Below the pieces are notes generated by a model, which worked only from the letters and a program-made list of their open reading frames with translations, had not been told where the DNA came from and did no database searches. Both the position numbers and the translations under genes were made by a program. From assembly GCA_027475525.1 (NCBI GenBank), contig JAMWFC010000117.1, forward strand, positions 3,334,183 to 3,398,182: 64,000 nucleotides of DNA, given 5' to 3'. Of this stretch, positions 11,487 through 21,980 are shown one piece after another (position 1 is the first letter of the stretch; each line of letters starts with the position of its first letter). Source of the DNA: Macrolepiota albuminosa (Eukaryota > Basidiomycota > Agaricomycetes > Agaricales > Agaricaceae).

Positions 11487-11585
11487 ATCCGCCACGCCCA
11501 CCGCGCTGTTTCTGCGTACGGAACTTTGCTTCCCCCCGCCAAACTTATCGTGCATTTTTCTAAGTCCTTTTAAACCCAACCTTAT
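11487..11585 (+). repeat. Split direct repeat B2, right end of the Ngaro-like element
   Basis: 99 bp matching B1. Its last bases AACCCAACCTTATC are nearly the reverse complement of the start of A1 (GATAAGGCGGGTT), so the outer ends form a short imperfect inverted repeat. Confidence 0.85.
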
Positions 11586-12050
11586 CTATAATATATCCCA
11601 CGATTAGATATCATATTTGATCGGGCAACTTTGACAGAAACAATGTGTTGTACACGTTTTGAACGTAGACAAATGGCACTTTCAAGTTTTTAATTTCCTC
11701 TCACCGCCGAATAATTTGAATTGTGACTCTTTTATTGCCAAATCGCCAGATAAAAGGCAACTGATTATGGTTCATACTTTATTCGCCAATTGATCATGTC
11801 TCCTCTTCTTCAGCAATTCACCCGGCGCCAAGTCGAGAAGGCCACGCTTCAGCGCAATGAAGCATTGCGGATTCTTGATACAATTCAGCCAGTGATCGTG
11901 GACGGCTATGACGTCACCGCAATCGCTCGAGAGGAAGCATTTCTGAGTATTACAACTCGGTATGTTCATTCTATCTGACTTGCCACGATATCTGATTTCT
12001 TACGCTGGATAGACACCAAGAAGCTCTTGAGACGTTCCAGACTCAAAGTC

Positions 12051-12382
12051 TGTTAGAACTAGAACTGGCAGCAATATGTAGACCGTCATCTACACCTAGA
12101 TGAGATACACTGTAAGTGGATAATCCTCAGTGTGTATAAACAGAACTGTATTTGAGTACCTAGATGAGATACACTGTAAGTGGATAATCTAGGTATGTTA
12201 ATGTGATTAGCGTGGGTCTATGTACATTAGGTGAGCGCAACGTACCCTCAGTGTGTATAAACAGAACTGAGGGTACTGATAGCTGTGTGCGTTGTTATAA
12301 GCTCCTGTGGACAAAGCAGTCGTGCTTAGACGGTGGCCCTAACAATGGTTCGTGGTACTCTTCACATTGTCACATCCCAACA
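12051..12382 (-). repeat. 3' LTR of copia element 1 (with 64-bp internal insertion)
   Basis: 332 bp against 268 bp for its partner. The excess repeats ACCTAGATGAGATACAC at a 64-base offset, with intervening sequence resembling a downstream part of the same LTR. Confidence 0.9.
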
Positions 12383-12439
12383 CTCCTCCTTACCATGAAC
12401 TGTTTACTAGTTCTCCTCCTCGTGTATGGAGCGTGATGC

Positions 12440-15400
12440 CTAAGAGATCCCTAAGATATGGTGAAGGTGGATGAACAAAGGTTTTGGGAGAGGCTTCATG
12501 AACATATCTGCAACGTTGTCTTTTGTATGGACGTACTTAATGGTGATTTCGCCAGACTGTGCACGTTCTTGAATGAAGTGGTATTTTATGTCAAAGTGTT
12601 TGACCCTTGCGTGCACGGTCAGGTCTTCTGAGAGCATGATGGTGGCCTTGTTATCGCAGAAAAGGGTAGTCGGCTTGAGCGAGAAGTCCCAGCCCAAAGA
12701 CTTTATTAGCATACGGAGCCAGATACATTCTTGAGTCGATTCATAGGCGGCCATGTATTCAGCCTTACATGATGAGGTTGCAACAGTCCTTTGCTTTCTG
12801 ACGGACCATGATACCGCTCCTGTGCCTAGGGACCAGGCATAGCCGCCTGTACTGTGCCTTGTGTCCAAACAGCTCACCCAATCCGCATCAGTGAATCCTC
12901 ATAGCGTGATAGGAGCGCCGCCTAGTCGTAGTCTGAGGTCTTTTGTGCCCTTTAGGTAGCGCAATAGACGAATGCCTGCATTCCAGTAAGACCTGTCAAA
13001 GTTGTTGAGAAATTGTGAAAGTTGTTGTACAGCAAATGCTATGTCTGGCCATGTGGCGATCACAATATATAGGAGGCATCCTACTAGGGACCGGTATGGC
13101 AGTTTGTTGATTTCGTCTTTCTCCTCCTGAGATTGGTCGTCTCGTTTAGGTCATCTCAATTTCAGGCCTGGATCCATGGGCAGCAATAGTGGATGGGCAT
13201 CCTTTTGGCCAAACTGCTGGACCACGTGCTCAATGAAGGCAGATTGTGACAGGGCTACCGTGCGGTTGGATCTGTCCCACTCTACTGACACTCCAACAAT
13301 GTACCGTGGGGTTCCAAGGTCCAATATGGTCCACGCTTTGCGCATCTGGGTCTTGAAGCATTTGTTTTCAGCCTTGGAGCTCACGATCGATAGGAAGTCG
13401 TCGACATGCATGGCAGCGATAGTGGTACCTGTAGATGTCTTTCTGTAGTAAATGCATGACTCACATGCAAGGCGCGTGAATCCCCATGAGATCATCCGTT
13501 TGTTGAGGGTCTGGTTCCAGATCCTCCCAGCTTGTTTCATTCTGTATAAGCCTCTCATCAGTTCGCATACCCAGCCCTCCTTTCCCGGTTTCACAAAGCC
13601 TTCAGGTTGTTCCATGTATTGGATCTTGTTGTCTGGTAAGATCCCGTAGAGGAATGCTGTCTTCACATCTATCTGTGTTGCATCCCAGCTCTCCGTCGCC
13701 GCTATGTGCAGTAATATTCACCACGACTCCATACGTGCCGTGGGTGAAGTGGTTTTATTGTAATCCCTACCGTAAATTTGCTCATAGCCCTTAAAGACTG
13801 GGCGTACCTTGTACCTGACTGGTTTCCCATTTTCATCTCTCTTAATCTTGAAGATGGGGCAACCTTTTCGGACTTTTTGACCAGAAGGGACGGCTGAGCG
13901 TGGTATGAGCTGGTAGACGTTCATGCTCTTGAGGGATTCTATTTCTTCATGGTACGCTTTCTCCCATTGTGACGCGTCAGGGCTTGATTGAGCTTCTTTC
14001 CAGGTTCTGGGTTCCTCAGGGTTTGTGGGCAGGGGTTCTAGGTTGCCGGCTTGCAATAGTGCTGTGAGTATTTGATCGTGGTCGATCTTGGCATTGTCAT
14101 TAGTGGGTGCAAGGGTTTGTGTGTCAATCGTGATTGTGTCGTCATCTGTAGGCATGGGCGCTTGATCTGTGGCAGCATGTTGGGATCGTGCCTTCCTAGC
14201 CTCTTTGACACGTACTTCACCTTCCCTTATTTCGTCCATCGTCTTCTCGAGCCTGGTCGCTGGTCTATCTTCACCCTGCGCTGCCTTTTCAGTTGGCTGG
14301 CGGTTGCGGCTAGATCAGTGAGGAGCAGCTTCTGCAGGGGGGATGTCATGGCCATCGTCAGGTTGGTGACTCGTATCTGGGGCTACAGGATGGTGATAGG
14401 CATTTGGACTTGTTTCGCAACCGAGGTTGTTGTCGTCGTCTCGAGGTATCAGGGTAGCTGACTCTTCTATGTCTTGAAGAGAAGGGATAGGTGTGTCTGG
14501 CTGGGGTTCGCTCGAAGGGCTTTGGTGAGTCTTACTTGCAGGCATTTCGTGCCGTTTGATGAACCTTACATGGTAGGATTGGTATACCTTTCTGTTGAGT
14601 CTATCCCAGCATTGATACGTTTTTGAGTCTAGACTATACCCAATGAGAATACATTCTATGGATCTGGGCTTCACTTTAGGGTTGTGAGTCTGAGTGAACA
14701 CAAAAGTGCGACATCCGATTTCTCTTATGTAGGAGTAACTTGGTTTGCGTCCAAACCATAGTTCGTATGGCATCTTTCTGTTTAGAGATTTTGTAGGGGT
14801 TTTGGCGTGTAGGTGGGTGGCGGTAAGGTAGAATTTGTCCCAAAGGTATTCAGGGCATCCAGAGTCGATCCTCATACTTCTGGCTTTCCCCATTAAGGTG
14901 CGGTGCATTCATTCTACTCGACCGATGTGAGCTGATGTGTATGGTGCGCTGTGCTCATTTGCAATGCCTCTGGTCTTTAGCCATTATTCCATCTCTTTGC
15001 TGCAGAGCTCTCCGTCAAAGCCTGTCCTGTACGTCCCTACTTTTAGTCCTGTCTCATTCTCACGAGAGAGTTCCCAGGCCCTGAGTGCGGTGGATGCTTC
15101 GTCTTTTGACTTTAGAGGTAAGGACCATGCCATGTTGGTGTAATCATTGACAATGTCTAATATATAATGATTACCAGACTTGGATCGTATGTTAACCGGC
15201 CCCATCAGGTCTGCCCATATGATCTTGAGCTTGCGCATTCCTCTCCGCCCTCCTTGCACTTTAGGTACGGGTGTTCTAGTTTGTTTACCCTGGATGCAGC
15301 TGTCACACTTTGGTGGTGCGGAGGAGTGAGGATATTGCGCACCTTTGATCTTGTGATTGCAGGCTAGGTGGAGGATGGCTTGGTAGTTTGCGTGTCCAAG

Positions 15401-17047
15401 ACGGCGGTGCCAGGTTTCGACATTTATCCCTTGTTGGGCTGCATACACTTGGTCTCCGCAGTTGTTTGACAGATCAACGGAGTATAGCCCCTTTTGTTTG
15501 ATTAAGGGACCTCGCATGATGACGCGCTGGGAAGTGCGATCAATGATTTGTGCTTTGTTGCTGTCGAAGCAAGTGTACAAGTTGTTGTTGATGGATAGCT
15601 GGCTGATGGATATAAGGCGGATGGTGGAATTTGGTATGTACAGTGCTTTTTTAAGAGTCAGCAGCTGTCCTTCTGAAGTATGTAATTGGATGTTTCCGGT
15701 TCCATGAGCTAGGATGGTGGAGCTGCCAATGCCTTTTATGGCTCTCGGATCGATAGGTTGTATCTTGCAGAAGTCGGACTTGCAGTGGGAGATGTAGATG
15801 ATTGCCCCAGAGTCTATAAAGAATGGGTGGTTGGCGAGGGCAGAAAGTGCCATTCCTGGTGCCTGTGCAGGAGTTGTTATGGAGAACTTGGTCCAGTCTA
15901 TTGTGGTCTCCTCCTCCTCCTTGACAACGGCCATCCAGCCCTCCCATTTGGTGTCCAAGGGGTTGGTGGTTGGGATGTTGTCTATGATCAGTCCGGCAAA
16001 GCCAGAGGGCATGGAGGTGGCAGTGCCACTGCTCAGAGTTTGGAGCTTACCCAGATCCCCCTCCTCAACGAGATAAACCTTTCCGCCCAGTCCTGCAAGT
16101 TGAGTATACACCTTTGTTCCAGTTGACCCCTTTTCCTTGGCTTCATGGGTGTCCACGGCCACACGTGCAGCATTGCGCGCCACCTGAAAACCTTTCTTTT
16201 CCATCGCCCTGCCAGGGTGTGCGCAGAATGGTGCCTCATGCCTGCCACAAGGACAATTGCGTGCAGTGCATGTGGCATAATCATGGCCTGGAAGGTTGGG
16301 TCTGTTCGAGCGGTAACAGCCTTGTGTGGTGGTGGCTAGTGCAGTGTCGGTAGTCATGCCAGATCCCACTGATTTTAGGAATGATAGGTTCTGCACGATT
16401 TTGAGGAGTTTGCGAATATTCTTGGATTTAGACGGATTGGCAGAGGTGGAGTTAGCCAGGCCCCAGGAAACCTGCGTCTGGACTGCGGCATACTGTGGGT
16501 CATTGAGACTGTTAAGGAGCACGACACACTTGAAAAGGTCCTTATCCAAGGACTTGATAGCGAAGATGCGGCTAATGATATCGCAGATCCGTTTTGCCGT
16601 GACTGTCAGTGGCTTATTGGAGGAGCACTGGATCCAAAGAACTTCTTGGATCAGCATGACCATTTGGACTGGTCCCTTGCCTTTGGCCTGAGACTTGACT
16701 TGATTGTAGAGGTTCGCCGCTGTCTTCTCCTCGTCCAATCCCTCATACTCCGACTCATCAAGAGCAGTGAGGATGATTGCGCAGGCAAGATCGTCATTTG
16801 CGCTCCAATTGTTGTATGCAACAGGTTTACTGGATGCGCTAGGGCAGGTGATTAGGGGCGAGAAGACGTAGGACTTTAGTCCAAGTAAGGATAAGTGGAT
16901 CTTTAGTGCCGTCGACCATTTAGCAAAATTCGAAGTGGGCAAGTTGCGATTGAATTTGTCAGCTTTCCAGTCCACGCCATGGACAGATATAGCAGAGATG
17001 GACGGGGTTGAGAAGTCGGTCATAGAGGGCTTGGGGGTCCTGGACAT
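12440..17047 (-). pseudogene. Copia gag-pol polyprotein with six in-frame stops
   Basis: One continuous frame of 1,535 codons from ATG 17047 to TAG 12440. Domains in order: gag (residues 1-400), protease with FFIDSGA (near 15800), an HHCC and GAG-pre-integrase region (RRLGH, CDSCIQGKQ), integrase core (WADLMGP, then TGFDGE), RT with DVKTAFLYG and HVDDFLSIV, and RNase H with FTDADW, KAEYMA and DNKA. The frame is never shifted but is broken by TAA at 14984-14986 and TGA at 14909, 14315, 13718, 13151 and 12899. At several of these the family expects Arg or Trp. Such a pattern, nonsense without frameshift, points to transition mutation. The element is not autonomous as it stands. Confidence 0.9.
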
Positions 17048-17272
17048 GTGTTAGGGCTAGTACGAAGGTACAAGAACTTTGATTTCAAGCTTTTTGTTTC
17101 GTTCCAGGAAATAAAGCAGGCAGAGATTTATCCGACACAGGGATAGATCAGGCATGGAGGCTGCTCCGGGGGAAGAAAGGGATTCCGGTGCAATTGGCGC
17201 TGGAACGTCACAGTATGCGAGGTCAAAGAGTTCTAATGAGCGGCAGTACTTTTCAAGTAGTCCGCTCAATAA

Positions 17273-17283
17273 GGCCCATAACC
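17273..17283 (-). promoter_or_regulatory. Primer-binding site of copia element 1
   Basis: GGTTATGGGCC on the minus strand directly after the 5' LTR. From memory it matches the start of the primer-binding site of Drosophila copia, which uses an internal fragment of initiator tRNA-Met. The same site occurs in the small copia element at 47014-47024. Confidence 0.75.
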
Positions 17284-17551
17284 TGTTAGAACTAGAACTG
17301 GCAGCAATATGTAGACCGTCATCTACACCTAGATGAGATACACTGTAAGTAGATAATCTAGGTACGTTAATGTGATTAGCGTGGGTCTATGTACATTAGG
17401 TGAGCGCAACGTACCCTCAGTGTGTATAAACAGAACTGAGGGTACTGATAGCTGTGTGCGTCGTTATAAGCTCCTGTGGACAAAGCAGTTGCACTTAGAT
17501 GGTGGCCCTAACAATGGTTTGTGGTACTCTTCACATTGTCACATCCCAACA
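17284..17551 (-). repeat. 5' LTR of copia element 1
   Basis: 268 bp, TG...CA type on the plus-strand reading TGTTAGAAC...CCCAACA. It is adjacent to the primer-binding site and the AAGTC target duplication. Confidence 0.92.
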
Positions 17552-18579
17552 AAGTCTATAGAAAATCTTGATTGGAAAAGTGCTCTTCTACAACGAATTA
17601 AAGAAAGCCTGGACAAGCCACCAATCATCGATCAACAAATTTATGGTAATCTCACTTAAGCTTCTTCCTGGCACAGATCTTAGTTGGAAACATCTTGTAG
17701 ACAGAAAGCACAAAATTGGAACAACTAATGAAGTTTGATCGCATTGAACAAGCAGCTGGGAGAATTTCTGAACAAGTGAGCCTGTTTCTTCCATTATTCT
17801 GGCATATGAATATATATACACACTCAGGACATCAATAGGCTGCTAATGAATCCAAGGCTCTCCAATGACACTAAGAGAGTAATTAACAATATGCGCAAGA
17901 CATCTTCAGAAGCCAGCAAGGCTAATACGTATGTAGTGAATTCAATCATTGGTCAAATGCTATTTTTCAATGATATCCAGTGATATTGGTCAATCTCAAC
18001 ATGTTGCTCACCGTGTTCAGCAGCACATTTAGGACTCGAGTGAATTAGCACTATTTGAGCAAGCCCAAAATCGCTCCTGCCCGAGTAGTAGTGGGATGCC
18101 TGTACAACAGACAGCTAATGTAGCCTCTCAGCAGGGGTAAAATGTTCATCGAAAACACTTGATGACATTGACTATAGTCTAGGCTCGGCATCCCACCATG
18201 GATGGTCTATGCTGGTACTAATAAGCCTGAACTAGTTGTGGTACAAGATTCAGTCATACCAACTGGTGGCAAGCATCGAAGGATGGGTACCTTTGGGACT
18301 GTTATGACATCCACTGGCTCTACATTGTAAACACATTTAAAGCTTATCAGAATATCTCCATCATGACACTGAGTACAGAAGCATAGTCTCAGTTGGAGGT
18401 TCATCAGGTTATGATGCTTCCTTTTTTTGTGGCCCAAAGTAGGTCTTTGACTACCCTCGAGGCCCCCTGCTAAATCATCTACTTAACACATGCTCTTACA
18501 TCAGTGATCTTGATGAAAATGACCTCGCAGATATTGACAGCCAAGAAGTCTTTAATGACTTGATGATGGCCCTGTCTTA

Positions 18580-19629
18580 GGTGAGGTCTTCTTGAAAACC
18601 TCCAGCTCTATATATACATCCTAATGAACTACTAGTCGATTCAGTACACCTTGCTGATAAATTTCAAAGTGCATCTCCATTTTGGGATATCCATAATAGT
18701 GGCAAACATGTGTGATAAAAGCTGAACAGATCAATTGACCAAGGGAGAGTTTGTGAGGGAGGTATGGTCATTGGAATAATCATTTCTTGTTTTCTTTTGA
18801 CTTGTCGATTTTTTTCCTTTGCTCTTGTTTGTTGGATGACTTTTCTTTTACTGCTGTACATCGATGAAATTGCTTCATTGAATGCGGGATTTCTATGTGA
18901 CAGTCCAGAAACTTTATGAGGTGCAATCTTTTCACATGATGACAGAGTAACAAGCCTTGTAAGTTAGATTTCATGCAATCAAAATTCATGGGGTGCACAT
19001 ATATCAATAATCAGTTACAGTTGCTTGGTTCCGAATGGTTGTGTACCCTATCTGGAACACATGCAATGATGGCTAGGTAGGAGCCTGGCATTTGACACTG
19101 AAGAATAAGCATGATTCCATTGTGATTTCATCAAACATGTACCACAGACTTGTAGCTTTCAGGGCAGAGTTCCTTACCTTATTAGTATGATGTACAACAA
19201 AGGTCAAAAAAAAGGAAACAAACTGTACTTTGACCTGCCTCACTAGCTTTCCAGCATCAAGAGTGATGTCCTGACCATTTACTAGTGAGAGCTTATCGAT
19301 GTAGTTCAAAGCATGTTCTCTAGCCCTTTGGACCTGGTTGTCAGATTTGAGGCGTTGGAACAAGGAGGACATTCATGAGCGGGTGATGAGTCGAAAAAGT
19401 CATCATTGAAACAGAAGCAGGGGGGAAAGATCCAGAATAGTGGACAATCATCTTTCACATGGGAACTGAAGAAGGAAAATGCGTTATACTAACAGAAGGA
19501 CGCACGAGGCCGGTGAAATAATCATTCTCTAGATTATTGGAAATGACATTCCGATCTGCTGATGAAAGTGTGACATAAGCATTGGTGACTGTGACACAGT
19601 CGATTCTTTCCCTCTCTATGTCTGTTTCA
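18580..19629. other. Spacer with a possible coding fragment on the minus strand
   Basis: No complete gene seen. At 19239-19372 on the minus strand, MSSLFQRLKSDNQVQRAREH followed by ALNYIDKLSLVNGQDITL looks like real helical protein sequence rather than a chance frame, but it ends soon and I do not recognise it. The rest is AT-rich. Confidence 0.3.
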
Positions 19630-20874
19630 ATGGAAGATCTTTTTCATGACATACAAAAAGGAAAACATATGACAAATGAACATGTATGGGTATTCTATTA
19701 CCCATTACTTTTATTACCCATTACTTTTTTCATGAGGTTATAAACTGCGTTCTCGATATGCTCCAGATTGGCAACCATCTTGGAGAAATTCAAATATTTC
19801 ATTGGTAGAATTATGTAGGCATGAGGACTCACTCACGCCAGCGGTAAGTCTACCTTTAGAAAGCTTAAACCTTACTCATGTTCAAATTATCAGAAAAGGG
19901 CCAACATAATGGATGCAATATGCCTGGCTGACAACAGCCACATTGTGCTGAAGAAGCTGAAAGCTTCATCTGAGGAGCTCTACATTGCACAATATCTATC
20001 CTCTAAAGCTTTCTCTTCCAACCCAAGAAATCATGCGGTGCCCATCTTGGACACAATATATGATCCTAATGATAGAGACATGGCATTTATTGTTGTGCCC
20101 ATTCTGCTTCAAATGAACTATCTACCGTTCTGGCACGTTGGTGAATTTGCAGATGCAGTTCGCCAATACCTTACAGTCTGTGTTTTCTTTTTATCTGCAC
20201 TTTACTGAGCTGATTTGAGATCCAGGGCCTCCAATTCATGCATGAGAATAACATTGCTCACAGGTCAGTAATAGTAATCCTTAGTTGGAACACTTCTTTG
20301 TCTAATATCTTGTCAGAGACGCTTGTTATTTTAATTTAATGGTTGATGCTACTGAGCTCATACCCAGGAGCTTCTACTTTATCATGCAGAATACATGCAA
20401 TGGCTTGAAACCATGGCAACAATGGCAAGAGCGCAGCTCTGTGAAGTCTTTGCGCTACTACTTCTTTGATTTTGGTATCTCCCGTCATTATCCAACGAAC
20501 TTTGGAATTCAAGATGTTGGAATTTTTGCCCAAGACCAGTCCTTTTCTGAACGTTCAGAAATGATCCCATACAATCTATTTAAAACCGACATATACCACT
20601 TAGGCAATGTCATTCTACAAGTTGTCAAAGTAAGACACAGTTTACTTCTTGACATTCATTACATGAATAGGAATATGATGGGCTTGAGTATTTCTCTAAA
20701 ATAGGCAATGCAATGACATGGAAAGATCCTGCAGATAGAGCTTCATTGTCAGAAATGTTGGCTATGATTGACCGTCTTAAGCCAAAACAACTAAGACGCC
20801 GTGTTTGGTTGAAGGACGTCCCATTGTTCATATGGATTATGATTCAATTTTTTGGATATGACTTTTGGATATGA
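19630..20874 (+). pseudogene. Kinase-like protein, copy 2, with a damaged first exon
   Basis: Homologous to copy 1 (3576-4904) along its length, on the opposite strand. Exons: about 19630-19843, 19894-20175, 20226-20263, 20317-20629 and 20671-20874 (TGA 20872-20874). Introns are 41-53 nt. Kinase residues are kept: HIVLKKL (beta-3 Lys), HRDACYFN across the third intron, and YFFDFGISRHY. In exon 1 a perfect 16-bp tandem duplication (ATTACCCATTACTTTT twice, about 19698-19730) shifts the frame just before the shared GYKLRSRYAPDW block; without it a TGA precedes that block. Exons 2-5 are open. It could still make a shorter protein from the ATG at 19909, keeping all catalytic motifs. Confidence 0.72.
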
Positions 20875-20986
20875 TGTTGCAATGATATATACTTGGTTTT
20901 ACACCAGCAAACTCACAATGTTGGCATAAATTGTCAATTCAAGGATGACTACTGTCAATGTTGAGGTTGTTGTCTGTTATATTTAT

Positions 20987-21029
20987 ACGAGCTATGATTC
21001 GTGCCTTCGGCACGAATTTCGTAGCTTGT
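20987..21029. repeat. Hairpin with a 9-bp perfect core stem
   Basis: ATTCGTGCC (20997-21005), loop TTC, GGCACGAAT (21009-21017). Outer arms ACGAGCTATG and TCGTAGCTTGT pair imperfectly, extending the stem to about 19-20 bp. Possible transposon terminus or terminator. Confidence 0.7.
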
Positions 21030-21059
21030 TGGGGGCTTCACCCCAACTCCTCCTCCTCT

Positions 21060-21273
21060 AAGCCTCTACCCTAACCTCACTTTGTTTGGTTAGGGCTCCA
21101 AGTATATATAGAGAACCCAATGCTTAATCCCAGCCTCAACCTCACTTTGTTTGGTTAAGGCCTTGATTTTCCTCAACTCAGTGCTTAATCCCAGCTTCAA
21201 CCTCATTTCATTCAGTTAAGGCCTTAGTTTTTCACAACTCAGTGCTTAATTTCAGCCTCAACCTCACTGGCTT
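21060..21273. repeat. Minisatellite cluster 1, four units with internal stem-loops
   Basis: Units of about 60 bp share CCTCAACCTCACTTTGTTTGG. The first folds perfectly, CCCTAACC (21069-21076) with GGTTAGGG (21088-21095). Later units have diverged stems, and the last is partial. Confidence 0.7.
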
Positions 21274-21796
21274 TTCTCAACTCTCAAAGCATTAATGTAA
21301 GCTAAATTGAATTTTTCTTGAATGTTTCAGATTTTTTAAGCATCTATGAATTTTTTTAAAAAAAAACTAAAAAGTAGTGTATCAGTAGTCTCTGAATTTT
21401 CCCTGATTTTTGAGTGATTTTCCTGGAATTATTTGGGCATTTTCCACTAACATCTTCTGAAAAACAGACCAAGAAAATTTCAGATTTATTTAAGCAATTA
21501 TAAATCTCAAAAGAAAAACCTAAATTAGTGTATTATTAGCTCCTGAATTTTTTCTGATTTTTTAATAATTTTCTTGGAATTTTCTAATACTCAAATGAGC
21601 CAACTTTTTTATATTATTACCCTAAAAGGAAGGTTCTTGGTCAGCCTTTGTCAGCCTTAGTCAGAAACTGTCAAAACTGATTAATCAACCATTCCCACGA
21701 AACAGTTGTCCCATTCTATATAAACAAGCTGCGCTGCATGCCAAAGACACGCAGCTAGCATCTCATTGGGAGCTTTACCCCCAAACCCCCCCCAAC

Positions 21797-21980
21797 TAAG
21801 CCTCCACCCTAACCTCACTTCATTTGGTTAGGGCTCCAAGTATATATAAGTAATTCAGCCTCCACCTTAACCTCACTTTGTTTAGTTAAGGCTCCAAGTA
21901 TGTATTTCCCAACTCAGTGCTCAATCCCAGCCTCAACCTCACTTCGTTTGGTTAAGGCCTCAGTATTTCCCAACTCAGTG
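21797..21980. repeat. Minisatellite cluster 2, three units related to cluster 1
   Basis: Same unit type. The first keeps CCCTAACC/GGTTAGGG, the second has CCTTAAC/GTTAAGG, and the third has one mismatch in the stem. The two clusters are separated by about 520 bp of AT-rich sequence. Confidence 0.7.

Larger units (their letters stand above)
4905..11585 (+). mobile_element. Ngaro/PAT-like tyrosine-recombinase retrotransposon
   Basis: A complete-looking element with three coding regions in order: gag-like (5059-6636), reverse transcriptase/RNase H (6617-8948, two introns) and tyrosine recombinase (8983-10902). It has no LTRs and no integrase. Its ends are split direct repeats: A1 (4905-5017) on the left, then B1 (11100-11198), A2 (11236-11425) and B2 (11487-11585) on the right, the arrangement known for Ngaro and PAT elements, which integrate by recombination of a circular intermediate. 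No DIRS-type methyltransferase is seen, which favours Ngaro over DIRS1. A poly-A tract near 10921-10937 follows the last stop. The left end abuts the coding frame of kinase copy 1, so insertion probably cut that gene. Two TGA codons in the recombinase suggest a dead copy. Confidence 0.88.
12051..17551 (-). mobile_element. Full-length Ty1/copia LTR retrotransposon
   Basis: Bounded by LTRs 12051-12382 and 17284-17551 (TGTTAGAAC...CCCAACA) and by a perfect 5-bp target duplication AAGTC (12046-12050 and 17552-17556). Coding order on the minus strand is gag, protease, integrase, RT, RNase H, which defines copia. The primer-binding site next to the 5' LTR reads GGTTATGGGCC, and a purine-rich AAGGAGGAG lies before the 3' LTR. 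The LTRs differ by eight single-base changes, all transitions, plus a 64-bp insertion in the left one. It interrupts the host gene at 11796-18579. Confidence 0.93.
11796..18579 (+). pseudogene. Unrecognised multi-exon host gene split by a copia insertion
   Basis: The first exon (11796-11959, ATG of MSPLLQQFTRRQ) is followed by a 53-nt GT-AG intron and a second exon that stops at the copia target site. After the element the coding-like sequence resumes (17552 on: SIENLDWKSALLQRIKES, then KLEQLMKFDRIEQAAGRI, then DINRLLMNPRLSND with introns between), and a late exon near 18510-18579 ends SDLDENDLADIDSQEVF...ALS and TAG. The protein is hydrophilic and helix-rich, possibly coiled coil. Joined across the empty target site, the first frame meets TAG, while the downstream coding frame is offset. 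Either an exon border is misjudged or the gene was already damaged. I do not recognise the family. A promoter would lie in 11586-11795. Confidence 0.5.

Noticed and set aside
21060..21100. Telomere repeat tract
   Set aside because: TTAGGG-like arms occur once per unit, inside stem-loops, not as a tandem hexamer array.
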